Source: Apostichopus japonicus
Taxonomy: Eukaryota > Echinodermata > Holothuroidea > Aspidochirotida > Stichopodidae
Assembly: GCF_037975245.1 (NCBI RefSeq)
Contig: NC_092582.1
Coordinates: forward strand, 12,492,577 to 12,556,576
Length of the DNA stretch: 64,000 bases
Direction: 5' to 3'
The number at the start of each line of letters is the position of its first letter. Position 1 is the stretch's first letter. The translations under genes and the position numbers were made by a program. This document shows, piece after piece, positions 22,701 to 34,911 of this stretch. The notes under the pieces are model-generated. The model was not told the origin of the DNA, did no database searches, and saw only the letters and a list, made by a program, of their open reading frames with translations.

Positions 22701-25700
22701 GCCTTTGTTAATTTTAATATTTTATTTTAATTATTTATTTTTAGTCTGTACATGCTATTTTTAAAATGGCATCCCATATCTTTTGTAGCATGGTTAACAA
22801 TAAACAATCTCAATAAATAAAAACTCAATGTTGCAGCGTTAAGTGATATGGCCGGTGTGTATCGGTTTATAGCATAACGAGTGGTGGTTGTGGAATGAGA
22901 AAGTGCCCATCTGATGTTTCCCCTCCCCCTCCACTTTTGGACGCTTCCTACCCCCTGCATGTCTATGTTACTTCTGTCTCAGACAATTGGGTAAGGACAC
23001 AAGGTCAACAGTGAGCAACCTGTACGGTTCCAGGGCTTGGCCTAGAACCACAAAGCATGTGATGTTTTGACCGCATCAGTCACTTTGATCTCTATGTCGC
23101 CATTTCAGTCACCTGTGATGCTAATACGCTCTCACAAGTTCTTCACACAATCTGCTTTCTCACACCTTCAAATGGAACTCAATATTCATTAAATGAATAT
23201 TAAAGATGTCCCTATGAATATTCAAGACTACTACTCACTTATGCTCCTCCTTCTGTTGTTGCTTCTTCTTGACATTTTGCTCCTGCGTTCTCTTCCTCTG
23301 TGCCTTTTTATTCCTGTAAACAAAACAAAATTAAAGAGATTGGAAATGTTAATCACATAAAAGTGTGGAGAGGAAAATACCAGAAACCAAAACCTGGAAA
23401 TGAAAACAATGGACTTCTTTCTTTCTTTCATGGCGGCAAGATGATTCCTGTGTGACATTTTATGTCCTCACAAAATTACACAAAACAAATCAAATAACCT
23501 TCCATATCATTAAATATGATTATATGAAGATTAATGCTGTATTTTTGGAAATGACCATTTTTAAAATTCCAATCCAGCTTCAAATAACATACCTTCCAGA
23601 GCCTCTCTACTCATTTTTGATATTATTAAGTATGGCTAACTCACTCACTAAGCTGTGTGTTTATCAAGAGCTTAATTTCATCTGAAATCCATTTTCTGCC
23701 ACTGTCTGGCTAACAGGTTTTTTCTCTTCATTATTCCTCACTGCTTGCACATTGACGAAGAAATCTGAGTTTTTGCAGATCATATCGCGACTTCTATTAA
23801 TCATTAGCATGTAAACGTGAGGATAATGGATGGTTTTAAAGTTACAGGACTAAAGATCGTCTACACACTTACCTCTTAGTAGTCCTTCTATCTCTCAGTT
23901 GTGCAATTTCTTGTTTACTCTTTGTAACTGTAAATAGAAAACAAATAAAATATGCAAGCCAAAAAAGAAGATAGAAATTAGGGTTCACCAAAAACAGACA
24001 AGGAACAGACACGTATGGATAAAATGTGGAGGAGACTAAATCGCATAGTTTCTATCAAAAATATTTTGATGGAAGAGTACTTTACCTTGCTAGCCAGTTA
24101 TGAGCATGAAAAGTGGGCAATGTTTTCGAAAGTAAAAAGTCCACTGTTTGGACCCTCCAAATTACTTCAGAGAATTCAGGGAGGGTTAATTAATTAACAG
24201 TATCAATTGTTTATACTGAGGAAGGATAACGTATGCTAGCTTACACATCTGTCAAAACTGTACAGGTGACCGCTGTTGATTAATTATAGTATATTTCAGG
24301 AAAAAAGGCTGTTTGCAAGAAATGTCCCCAAATCACGACTGCATATTGATGTCATTCAGTTCTGTCTATCAAAAGATGATCGATATTTGGTAAATTTTCA
24401 TTCCTTATCAAATATCATAAAAATTTGGTTCATTTTCTTGCCTAGTGTAGGTTCATTTGAATTAAACGAGATTGACTTCTAATCTGCTTTCAATACGATA
24501 TGAACCCCAACCTGGACACATGTCTGGGGTGATCAAAACTCTCAGGATCAAATTCATTACTTACCTAGTATGGAAAAGTTCATTTAATTAATTAATTTTT
24601 CTTACTAATTTGAATTTAAATTGATTAAATTTACTAAAATGTTATTTGATTAATTTTTATGACATGAGACATTTTATTCGAATTGGTTTGGGTAAAAATT
24701 GCAGACTGTTGGCAGCCAAATCGTTAAAAAAATTATTAAAAAAAAAGAGTTAAGTTCAACGGAAGGACAAGAACCTACCATAACTGTGATATAAGACTTC
24801 TCCTTCTGACAGACCCTCCTCAATCTTGATCAGTTCTAGCGTCATTCTCGGACCAATCTGTGAAAACAGCAAAATAGTTAATTAAGAGATAGATTAATTA
24901 AGAGAAGACTGAGCCATAGTTTGGAAGATTGGAAACAATTTCCATGAGATGGACATGGATGAACACAGGGTTATATCTCGTTTTCTTTGGGGTGTTTTTC
25001 AAGTAGAAGACAAGTTAGGATGATGGCCTTATTCAGTTTAGGTCACATGCCATCTAGTACGACCACCATTTATATTCCCATCTGACAAACAATAGGGTAC
25101 AAACTGCCCCCCCCCCCCTCCTCCCAACACCACCACCATTCTTAGTATCTGATGACTTCCTAGAAACACTGAAGAGGGTCAGGACACCTGTTTAACAGAG
25201 GAAAACAGTTGATCCATCATATGTTAGGACAGAAGAAACTGTATTTTCAAAGTTACAAAGCCCACAATGCATATGTTAACTGTACTCATTCCCAATGCAC
25301 AGCTTCAACTTTGCCCGTATAAGGAAACTCTACATTTAGGTCAGTTTCAACCAAATCTACAACCACCTCAAAATAATAAGAAGCAGATACTCTTGTGTTA
25401 TCTCTCTCTCTTAGGAGGCTATAATAGTTCTGTTACCTTGATCTTCCTTTTCTCACAATAAACATAACAGGATAGAATCTGCGGCCTACGGCTACATAAT
25501 ATGTCTTTATACCTCGACTAATCTCACGGCGCTCTTCTCTTTGGCGATGTTTCCTCTACTTGTCATCTTCTGCGGGAGCGTGACTTCGTTGTGTTCTCCG
25601 TCTAATTCTGCTTCGCTCTCTGAGAGATTCCCCGTACTTTATAAGAGATGAGATAAGAGATGAAATAAGAGATAAGATTAGATAAGATAATAGATGAGAC

Positions 25701-28700
25701 AAATGGTTGCGTCTATAAGCTAATGTATTAACATCATATAAACATAAACTTTATATATGAAATGGGTAAATAGAACTTTATGTTTGAAGTTCCTCAATTT
25801 ATAGTTTATGGATTAAATGATAGGTTAAACGGCTAATAACAGGAATCATCTGATATCTAATTAATGCAAGTTGGTGAAAAGGTTCTACAAGCACTGTGCC
25901 ATATTTACTTAATTTTTTTTCCAACTGACTTAAAATTTAACCTCAGACATGCACTCATCGTATCGGGTGTAATATATTGAGATTTTCATGATACAGAATA
26001 TTTTTGTCTTCCATTTGTCAGATGCCAGCAGATTCCTCGACATTACAATCACATACTAATACTATGTATTGTACTGCCACATACTTCTACTTTGCATTGT
26101 ATACTTCTACCCTAGACATATGTAAAGTGAGTGCAAAGGTCGCAACTACTTTGCATAAAGAGGGCTCACTTCAGGAAATAATCTGATACATCCTGGTAAT
26201 GCTGCAGACTTGGAATCTTGGGCTGGATTAGTTTCTTTACACAGCGACTCATGCCAACTGGAAGTGCCTTGATAGAACTGTCAAAGAAATGTGGGGAGAA
26301 AATGGGAGAAAAATTATTAAAGAAAAAGAAGAAGATGTAAATGTAAATGTAATTAATGGAAAAGATACAACATGTAGACATGTACATCTGCCACTGGGAC
26401 TGACAAAATGATTGATGAGATTACTATCCAAAGTTTTTTTTTCTCTCGTGAAATCGTACTTAAATTACATTATTTGGAATGTAAAGTATCACCTTCAAGG
26501 TGTCAAATTTCACACAAACGTTCACGTCATGAAGACATAACATGTGTTATAAATAAATAATTCTGTGCAGCCAGTCAGTCACCAGTGCAACTCCTATATG
26601 ATTGATGAAATTCTACTTTTTTCAGAGAAAAGACAATTTCAGAACGACTTTATATCCTTCCAACTACAAAATACAAAGGATAAAGAAAGAGGTACAAAGA
26701 GGATTAACATTTACAAGAAATATTTGGAAAACTTAACCAAATATTCTTCAGGGTTGTGATTATCATAAGATTCCTTTTAATCAGAAACTTACTAATGTCT
26801 AAAGTCGATGAGTTTTGTCTCTTCATTGTAGTTTACCATGACGCAACGTCTGATGCTGTTGATTTTGACCTGAGAAAGAAACGAGAATAGAACCGTCTTA
26901 GCAAATGATGAATGATAATATTCCTCTGCACATTAAGACCTTTCAGGTTTAAACAGGGAGGTGAAAAACAATGTATTATATGAACAAGTAATGGCATAAA
27001 TTTTTATAAAAGGGACCCACGGGGAGTCAGAAATTGGATTAAACCAGATTGGTTTATCAAAACCCAGTCTTGATTTAGTACTCTTTCTACTGAATACTGT
27101 GACTGTAGGCATATGGTATACTTTACAGAATTCAAAATCTTAAATTTATATAGCATTATACATTGACCTAAATTTGCTGAACATCTAGCGTGACAAAATA
27201 GTCAGCAATAATTAGGAGAATATTTTTTACAGATCCATTCATTTCTGTAAAAAAGGAGCTTTCTTTCTATTTTTGAACATTGAGCTGAAAGAACGACACG
27301 ACCGCAAAAAGTCATTTGCACCATCAGTCTTGTCCAGCCTTGATAATGCCACGAGTATGACGGGATGCAGCAGAAAAGCTGACAAAAAAACATTCCAGTT
27401 TTTCTTCAACTGTATATTATTCTTTTTTACGCAAAAAATATGTCCTCACCTCGTTAACGTCGATCGGTGGAAACATATTCTGGAACATGGTAGCCATCAG
27501 CTTGAGATGCAGACTGGTTCCTCCGAAATTATTGAGAACGAGAAGCGGAGGATGCAGGAATTGACCGGCGTACATGCTCTGTTTCTTTATGGAGGATGCG
27601 ATGTCCTTTGCCAGTGAGAACTTGATATCAAAAACAAACCACAGAGATGAGTTCTTAGCTTCATATATTGGATATTTTCACAATCCATATTAATATTGAG
27701 AGTCACAATAACTGATCACTTTTATAAATTAAAGATTTCAGTGAAATACTCATTTTCACTGCTAGGTTAATGTCACATGGTCCATAGCAACTGGATTTGG
27801 CAAGATGAGAGATGAAGATGGAATCAATCATGCATTATATCAATATTATCAGAATCCATAAATATTATTGATCACATATAATTCACAGACTACATTGATA
27901 TCTAAGGGATAGTCTGGTAGCAGGATATCTGTTTTAATTAATACGTAACTGCCACATCCAGACACCATTTTAAAAGTCTGTTAAGAAAGTGTATAACTTT
28001 TTAAACATTTCGTCTATTAATGTTGTGAATGCTTCTGGCAACAGAAGAGTGAGTGACATCAACAGAATGACAAATGTTTGGTTTTCACTATAGCCAGCTA
28101 CCATTTTCAGATTTGACTAATGCACCTTGGAGTTTTTATCCTGCCTAGGAACAGAGAATAACTAACCTCTGTGATTCTGAAAGTCATGGTTGGTCCCCTT
28201 GACAACCGCATCACTCTCTGAAAGAATAAAAACAAAGGTATATTGAACATTCTGACCATGTGTATTGGCAATACAGTATCGATGTCTGCCATATACCGGA
28301 ATAGACACAGACCTTGCCCATTGCACATTTTCTCTAGATGATAAGATCCATTGTTGAGGGGAGTAACACTACAGTATCTACCGACATACCATGTAAGCCA
28401 ATGTGTCAAGTCACCGAACTAATGACAGTTTCTCTTGACCAACTGAGACAAACTCCCTCGAAAAACATCAGGGTGGCATCCATGATATTGAATGCAAGCT
28501 GGATCAGAGCTCAGACGATCTGTTGCTTTCCTGGTTATTTGCTTTAAATTTTTCTTTTCGGTCTCTTTCTTTTGAGGACACATGACTCTGTCATCGATAA
28601 GTTTGGACCTGGTCATGACAGAAAGAAAGGTTCTCCAACAATTGGAAAACTGGTTAGACCCAGATCTGATATAATCTTTTCAACTCAGCTCCAGAGAATT

Positions 28701-31700
28701 GATTTAGTTCTTAATGGTCTATAACCCTGTAAACTATTAGAGGACAAGGTTTTCCATGCAGAAACTGTGCATCACACCAGCCTTAGCTCTGCAATCTTTC
28801 CCACCAGATCAGCCTACTGGAAACAGACCACCGCCCTCTTTAAGTAACTACGATCATTAGCAACAGGAAGTTAAGAAACTTGATACTATCAAGGACTGAA
28901 AATGTTTTCAATTGTAGAAAGTTGTTTTAGTTTTCATGATCAATATTTATGAAATACAGTAGATTCACCCACTGAGCCTGACTAAAGTGATAGCAGAAGT
29001 GCTTTGTTTGATAGATTTTGAAATGTTATCAGGCTAAACATTTTGTGTCAAGGAAAATAAAAATGGACCAAAAACCAAGGAAAGAACTGAACAATAACAA
29101 TTGATAAGAATCAACAGATTAACATAATCATGTTCACAACCTTCTGTGCTTTGGAAATTAAACGCAACAAATTATCACTCTGCATGAAAAATGCGATAAT
29201 TTTCAGAAATGTTGATGAGTAAAGCCACTTCTGATTAGCAATTGACAATAACACAAAAGGCAAGAAAGTTCACACCAATTCCTGTACAGTGTGCTTCGGT
29301 ATTTACATCAGTCATTCAATATAGTGGTTCAGTTTGAGGCAGTTTTGATCATTATTGCTAAAAACTACAGTAAAAACTTAAAACTACAATTTACAGATAG
29401 TTCATCATCTCTGTCAAACACTTGAGGTGGAAAATGGGAAATAACAGATAACAAATATTGAAATTTACAGAAGACATGCTTTTTGAAAGAAAAACCCAAA
29501 CAATATCATTTTCCTATTGTTACAGGTATATTAACTTACAAGATTGTTTCCCAAGTCCGTCTTTGAGAAAACAGAAAAGTAGTTGACTCCAAGAGGGCCT
29601 GCCACAGTCAAGAAATCCTTCAGTGAGTTGCTACCTTTTGCCTGCAAATGAACAAGCGAAAAGGGTTTTCGAACGATCATATCCCTGATTATGTCAAATG
29701 AAACCCTTGTAAAAGGATAACTAGATAACCAGATGCTTTCATTCAATATCATAGGCTGTTAAAACTATGTACTGAAATTAGCTGCAATCTAAAGCAGCTT
29801 TAGGGTCATGATCAAGATTTGGCTTGTTCTAAGTAATGAGAGATGCATTGTGGTAGACTTTCTGTCATAGCATAATTCTTTGTTACTATTAATTTAGAAG
29901 CTCCTTTCTATATAACCTATGTGCATACTAATGCAAAACGTTTCCACTTACTTCTAAATCTCTAGCTGTGAATGGCTCAAAGACTCTTCTGAAATCCTTC
30001 ATTAGTTGAAAAGACACTTTCCCAATCACACCTCTTGTGAAAACAAATGTATGGGGCACTTTAGCATAGTCTTCTTCTGGCTTTGCCTGGTTCCTTTTTG
30101 ATAATTTGGAGGTCTTTCCCTGTAGATCAAAACAAAAAAGAAAAATGAGATACAGGCCTTGTGCTAACCAAGATGAAGATACAATCATTTCTATAAATTC
30201 TTAACATCCAGTACTTATCAGTATTAGTAAATCATTCTGGACTATATAGATCAGCCTGGGCAGATGACAGTGATCTGGACCTGCAAGCTATATTGGTCAG
30301 GGCAGCTCCTCCACCAGTGACAAAGCTAGCAACATCAAGTCCTCCATCCCCTCCAAAGACAAACCAATGAGATTTAACATCTGAACAGTGAACATAACCG
30401 ATTCTGCTTGGATAACTGTATCCTTTACTAGTCACTCTCTTAAAATAACACCCAGCTAGTTATGTACACACAAAAATTGTATGCAAACACACTAAATATT
30501 GGATTTGATTAGCAGGTATTAGGTAATGGAGGTTAGAGGACCCCTTCGGACTCCCCGAATTCCCAACGCGTCAATATGCTCACGATACAGTAGTGCTGAT
30601 AGTCATAATCGATTAATCGCCAGTAGTCGCGATTACAATTTGGAAGTTCAATTAATTGCGCTCAAAACCTAAGTTACGATTACTCGACTACAAGCTAGCA
30701 CTACACATAATCTGCTTTTGAAAAATAGCCTAAGCTATCAAAAACAACACTAAAGCAGTTTGTCAGCAAATATCGCAATAAGTATACATGTTCTCACAAT
30801 TCTACACTAGCACTGTGCTGTGTTAAAAATTGGCGAGCATCTGCTTCAGTTAGATTCGTGCATTTGCTTGTCAGTAATTAGTTGTTCTAAAGTGCAACAT
30901 TCAGTCCTAGCAATGTTTAATCATTGCACATAATCGCAAGTTCGTAACTTATTAATCTTTTACGATTACCAAAGTATTTGTCATTTCTTCAGACATGTTT
31001 ACAATTACTTCATTACTGGCCTGGTTCACATTTGTCGGATGTCTGATAGAGTGTGTCGATTGTAGTGTAGTTTCATTTCAATGTGCAAAATATGTACCTG
31101 CTATTGTGCTAGGCCAAAGCCTAGCCTAGAATGTTAAACGTCCTTCTACAGAAAACTTTTGCATACTGATCATCACACTGCTACAAGGTGTTACAACCAT
31201 TGTTTGCATGTTTGCTTTTATTAGTGATTACAGCTGTAGTAGCCTTGTAGATTCATTCAAAAGTTTTTGATTTACTATGGATGATTTTAAGAAACGTAGA
31301 TTGAAACTTGTTCATTTTTGTTTGGTAGATTTTTTAACATGATTTAGACACCACGCGTTAAGACACTTAAGAACATATAAAGACAGTGCACCATGGAGAA
31401 AGATTTGTTTTGGCTATTCCTGCAATGTAAACATGACAGTGATGAGGTCATATCTGTAACAGAGTAATCACAGTAATCACGAGAAGAGCTATGCGATTCA
31501 TCGACTACAAAAGACAGAGTCGACTATCAGCACTAGTTTGTGTCTTGAAAATGATTATATCATGCTTCCTTTATAGTATATGATCACATATGATATATGA
31601 TTTAGGACTAACATTAGTGATGAGTACATTTTTAGTTCATATATTGTAAATACCAACTGTTTTTAAAGGGTGTGAAGACTCGCGCACAAAGAAACATCTC

Positions 31701-34517
31701 ATGCCGGCAATCTGACCTAGTTTCGAATGAGGTGTAACAGAAGTGTTAGACACCACCATCGATCCCAGAAAATACACACACAGCTTGCTACCGTCGGGAC
31801 TTAGACACTAAGTGTACAGTCAATACATACAGCTACGGTCAATACCCACAACACAGTGTACATAGCAGCGTGGACATCTCAGGTCTAGATAAAAGATAGC
31901 AAGGTATCACGTTTCATTACAGCCTGCATTTTGTAGCAACAAGATAACGTCATTTGCAAGCAACAGAAAGTTCACTTTTTCTGAGTGCGGCACGCTGTTT
32001 CAGGGGTCGAAATTTACGCTATTCCGCTATCCCGAGATAGTGAAATCATGAACGGAATACCAAGTTGCTTGGGTTCACTATTCCGTATGGATAGTGCTAA
32101 AATTGATAGCTAACAACAAACTTTGACAAATCCATCTAAATTTACTTGCCTGTCACTAGTCAGGCAACAATTTTAATTTTATTTGTTTCCCGGGCGTTAA
32201 AACTTGCCCAGAAATACAAAAGAAACTCTCTTTACACGTGAGTTGCAGTTATGTACAGTACATACATGTTCCGTAGCCAACTGCACTTGCACAGTATAGC
32301 AAGCCTTACATTTTCCTCCGATTTATTGCACTTTACACGTTCCGTATACCATCGCGTATGCACGGAAATTTATCACCTCGTGGGTAACAGGTACAGTAGT
32401 ACAGTGTTGAAAATCCTTGTTCAATTTTCCGCGAACATACTAAAAACAACTGCCGATCTCCCGATTTTGGTTATATTTTTCGGGCAAGTCGTTTCAGCCC
32501 CCAAATCAAACAAGGCTCCTACGCCTATGCTTGTGGGTGTCCAGGGGCGAAGGCCCCCGGAAAATATTGGTAATGTTGCTTGTCTGGCGATAAAAAATTA
32601 GCAGTTGAAGATGCAAAATAATAACAAATTTTGGAATTTAAATTGTCACGAAACTGATGAAAATTTTAAAATGACAAGTTGGAGAGTGTAGCAATATTAT
32701 GTTATGAAAAGAGATTTAAATTGTCTTACAATCTTTAGAAAGTTTAACTTACAAAACTTCCGATATTATGAAACAAACAACGTTCGGCAAAGCCCCGTTT
32801 CTAGACTGCCATATAATAACCATGAACATAAGTAAATCAGTTTACAAATGCAGTGTTTACCCCTACTTAAATACTACGTTAGGCTACACATATGCTGCGA
32901 ATTTTCCGAAGTACCTTGCCAAACAACTGTGAGCTCATCCCCTGTCTAACACCTGTTTGTTAACATTTTTTGGCACGTTTCCAAGAAACGTTACATGGGG
33001 TTCAACTGTTTTGGCTCCATTCTAGAATTAATAAGGTCAGTCAGTAAAGGATCGGTAAATTAATGCGAAATATTATCTTAGGCGTTCAAGAAAAGTAGGT
33101 AAAATATCCCCGTAACATTTAGATAAGTAAAACACACCTCAAGCCAACTGACTCCTCCGCATGAACAAAACAACATATTTCCCATGATACACGAGGCACA
33201 GTCCATACTATACAAGCATAGCACGATATCAAGGCCCCTATAGTTACCATCCTTATGAAAGTAACCCTTGTAATGACATGTTTTAGGCCACTTGGCATGA
33301 TTCACTAAATGCTTAATATTGTTTCCATGTTCTTGTAGAAAATTTCAACTTCGCAAAATACAATAAGTTGTGTTTTGTATTTACGTGTGATCCGTAACCG
33401 ACAATGTGGTTAGGCTATTTGCTATACACTTTACTATGGTAGGATATTATTTTTGGGTATTTTTGGAAATTCTAGAAAATACTTTTTCTCCCGCTTAACA
33501 CCAGATGTGGTCTTACGGTTTATTCATAAATGGGTGTAATAGCACGATATGCCAGATTCGCGTGAATTTTTCGAAAGTGTTTTGCTCGATCTTTTCGTAA
33601 AATTTGAAAGGTGTACCAACTTACTTTTTGTACACAATTGGTATTTTTTCTACTGATTTTCGTTTTTTCCCTCTATACAGTACAGTGAAGTGAATTTGTT
33701 GTGCATTGAGTATAAACTTAACGCGAATGCAAGAAAACGATGCGGGGACTTCCAGCAGACAAATGTTTTCTTTGCGGGATTACTGAGTCAGTTGAAGGGA
33801 ATCCCGCACATTAGAGGGAATGCTGAACTGAAGTCAAATGCATACGAAAGAAAACAATTACTAACTAACATACAATATAAATTTAAAAAAATGTGGAATG
33901 GCAATATTGTTCAAACCATTTCCCGCGAGGCTGATTTATTATAGCAACCTTCCCGCGCTGGGCCGTAGATGTCCGTGTGACCCATATACCCTGAAGTGTG
34001 TGAAACTAGCCATTGGCATTGCCCTTGTGAGTGGGTTTTACAACCTGCGTCCTGGGTAACATGCTCTCTCGCCTCAGTACTCAAAACAATTATGATTATC
34101 AACCAACCAACAAAAGACACAACATATAATTTTGTAATGTTTTTTTTTCTTTTTATTGTTTCAAAGGAATAGTGGAAAATGAGACGGAATAGTGAATTTT
34201 CAAATCCACTATTCCGCTGGAATAGTGGTAAATATTCTAAATTTCGACCCCTGTGTTTGGGGTGAGTCTTCAATGCCTTTAATTTTGTTGTTGTTGTGGG
34301 GCAATCCTGATTAATCTGAACATATGGTTACCCAATGTACGGTATCTTAGGCCTACCTTACCCTGTAACATGGCTAGCACAACGAGGCATGCATACACCC
34401 CATATGTCTAACCTAGGCTACACTATACAAATTGTACCCTAGCCTACAGTACATGTATTTCTACAAGTATAAAGAAACAGATACTGAGATATGTAACGTC
34501 ACCTTCTTCCTTGCCAT
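16725..34517 (-). CDS. ppan: Peter Pan / SSF1 homologue (PPAN), Brix-domain 60S ribosome assembly factor, 13 exons, 519 aa
   Basis: Exons in coding order are 34503-34517, 29952-30119, 29540-29641, 28167-28217, 27450-27620, 26793-26869, 26170-26277, 25513-25636, 24779-24857, 23873-23927, 23239-23313, 21978-22111 and 16725-17125. All junctions are GT-AG and every phase closes. The product starts MARKK. The Brix domain runs from about residue 27 (PHTFVFTRG) to 280, with SNSLKDFLTVAGPLGVNYF, RLSRGPTMTFRI, FLHPPLLVLNNFG, LKLMATMFQNMFPPIDV, KALPVGMSRCVKKLI and SAVRLVEIGPRMTLELIKIEEG. It continues into a basic coiled stretch, an acidic segment (DVDDDMEYY) and DLFPKK. PPAN/SSF1 acts in the nucleolus in pre-60S maturation. 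The last exon adds a tail of 9-10-residue repeats rich in Gly, Ser, Lys and Glu, making the protein about 46 residues longer than human PPAN. The gene is head to head with PSMB1. Confidence 0.96.
16876..17032 (-). repeat. In-frame repeat in the PPAN C-terminal tail
   Basis: About five copies of a 27/30-bp unit encode F-[GA]-S-K-G-(R)-S-E-G-[NRK]. Units differ by an optional Arg codon, so copies are 9 or 10 residues. The length change is always a whole codon, which keeps the frame and suggests coding constraint. Confidence 0.9.
17126..21977 (-). other. PPAN intron 12 (4.85 kb)
   Basis: It separates the acidic-segment exon from the tail exon. No nested gene was recognised. A block at about 20220-20720 is visibly less AT-rich than its surroundings but has stops in all frames I read. 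Near 20965-21000 there is a short tandem of AACAATAAACTAAG. Confidence 0.6.
22574..22957. mobile_element. hAT-like non-autonomous element (384 bp) in PPAN intron 11
   Basis: The ends are CAGGGGGGTAGGA and TTCCTACCCCCTG, which are inverted repeats. The flanks carry a perfect 8-bp direct repeat CATGTCTA (22566-22573 and 22958-22965). The interior is AT-rich and non-coding. It belongs to a different family from 1733-2100, although the termini are similar. Confidence 0.9.
30591..31535. mobile_element. 945-bp terminal-inverted-repeat element
   Basis: The left end TAGTGCTGATAGTC and right end GACTATCAGCACTA are perfect 14-bp inverted repeats. Sub-terminal CGATTAATCG/CGATTAC-type motifs lie inside both ends. 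TA dinucleotides at the edges could be a TA target duplication; I found no 8-bp duplication. No transposase was seen. Confidence 0.75.
31667..34278. mobile_element. TTAA-type MITE, copy 1, split by a later insertion
   Basis: Termini AGGGTGTGAAGACTCG and CGAGTCTTCAATGCCT lie inside perfect TTAA duplications (31663-31666 and 34279-34282). Without the insert the element is about 354 bp and matches 49263-49613 in reverse orientation over its full length. The TTAA target is typical of piggyBac or Kolobok-related elements. The insert occupies 32001-34253. Confidence 0.9.
32001..34253. mobile_element. 2.25-kb CAGGGG-type DNA transposon nested in the MITE
   Basis: The ends CAGGGGTCGAAATTTA and TAAATTTCGACCCCTG are perfect 16-bp inverted repeats. 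TGTTT is duplicated on both sides (31996-32000 and 34254-34258). Near both ends are several sub-terminal copies of ACTATTCCG/GGAATAGTG, as expected for transposase binding. Small open frames (for example 33690-33944) show no transposase motif I can recognise, so it looks non-autonomous or decayed. The hAT-like terminus with a 5-bp duplication is unusual. Confidence 0.88.
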
Positions 34518-34911
34518 TTTGAGTACTATAGGATAAGGAATCGATCGTTGAAGCTAGTCCGTTAAAGCTGATGATGAGCGTCGAAAATAGACTGGTTTTA
34601 CTTAGGTTGTGCCGAATTTGCTGTTGATACAAAATGGTGCTATTTCAATCACGGGTCCCTTGAAATATCATTTTCCTTACACGAGTAAACTCTATGATCC
34701 AGTTTCACGAAACCACGTTGGGATTTTTTTTTGAACTGAGGACGCTATTGCAATTTAAATTGTCTCTGCTGGACTATTTGCAATGACCATGCGAAAACAA
34801 CCGTTCACTAACTAGGCACTGTAATTGTCTAGTCTTCACACACAAAAGCAAACTTCATGTTAGGCTAGACGACGATTTACGTAAATAAATATAACTTACG
34901 AGAACGTTACA
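34518..34911. promoter_or_regulatory. Probable bidirectional promoter of PPAN and PSMB1
   Basis: Only 394 bp separate the divergent start codons. No TATA box is obvious. An ACAAAATGGTGC stretch near 34629-34640 resembles a YY1 site. Shared control is inferred from the geometry, not shown directly. Confidence 0.6.

Larger units (their letters stand above)
30120..34502 (-). other. PPAN intron 1, a transposon nest
   Basis: This 4.4-kb intron separates the 5-codon first coding exon from the Brix exons. It contains one inverted-repeat element (30591-31535) and a TTAA-type MITE (31667-34278) interrupted by a 2.25-kb element (32001-34253). Little of the intron is left unexplained. Confidence 0.8.

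Noticed and set aside
33690-33944. 84-codon plus-strand frame inside the 2.25-kb transposon
   Set aside because: Looks mildly protein-like but has no transposase motif I can identify and no flanking exons; kept only as part of the mobile element.
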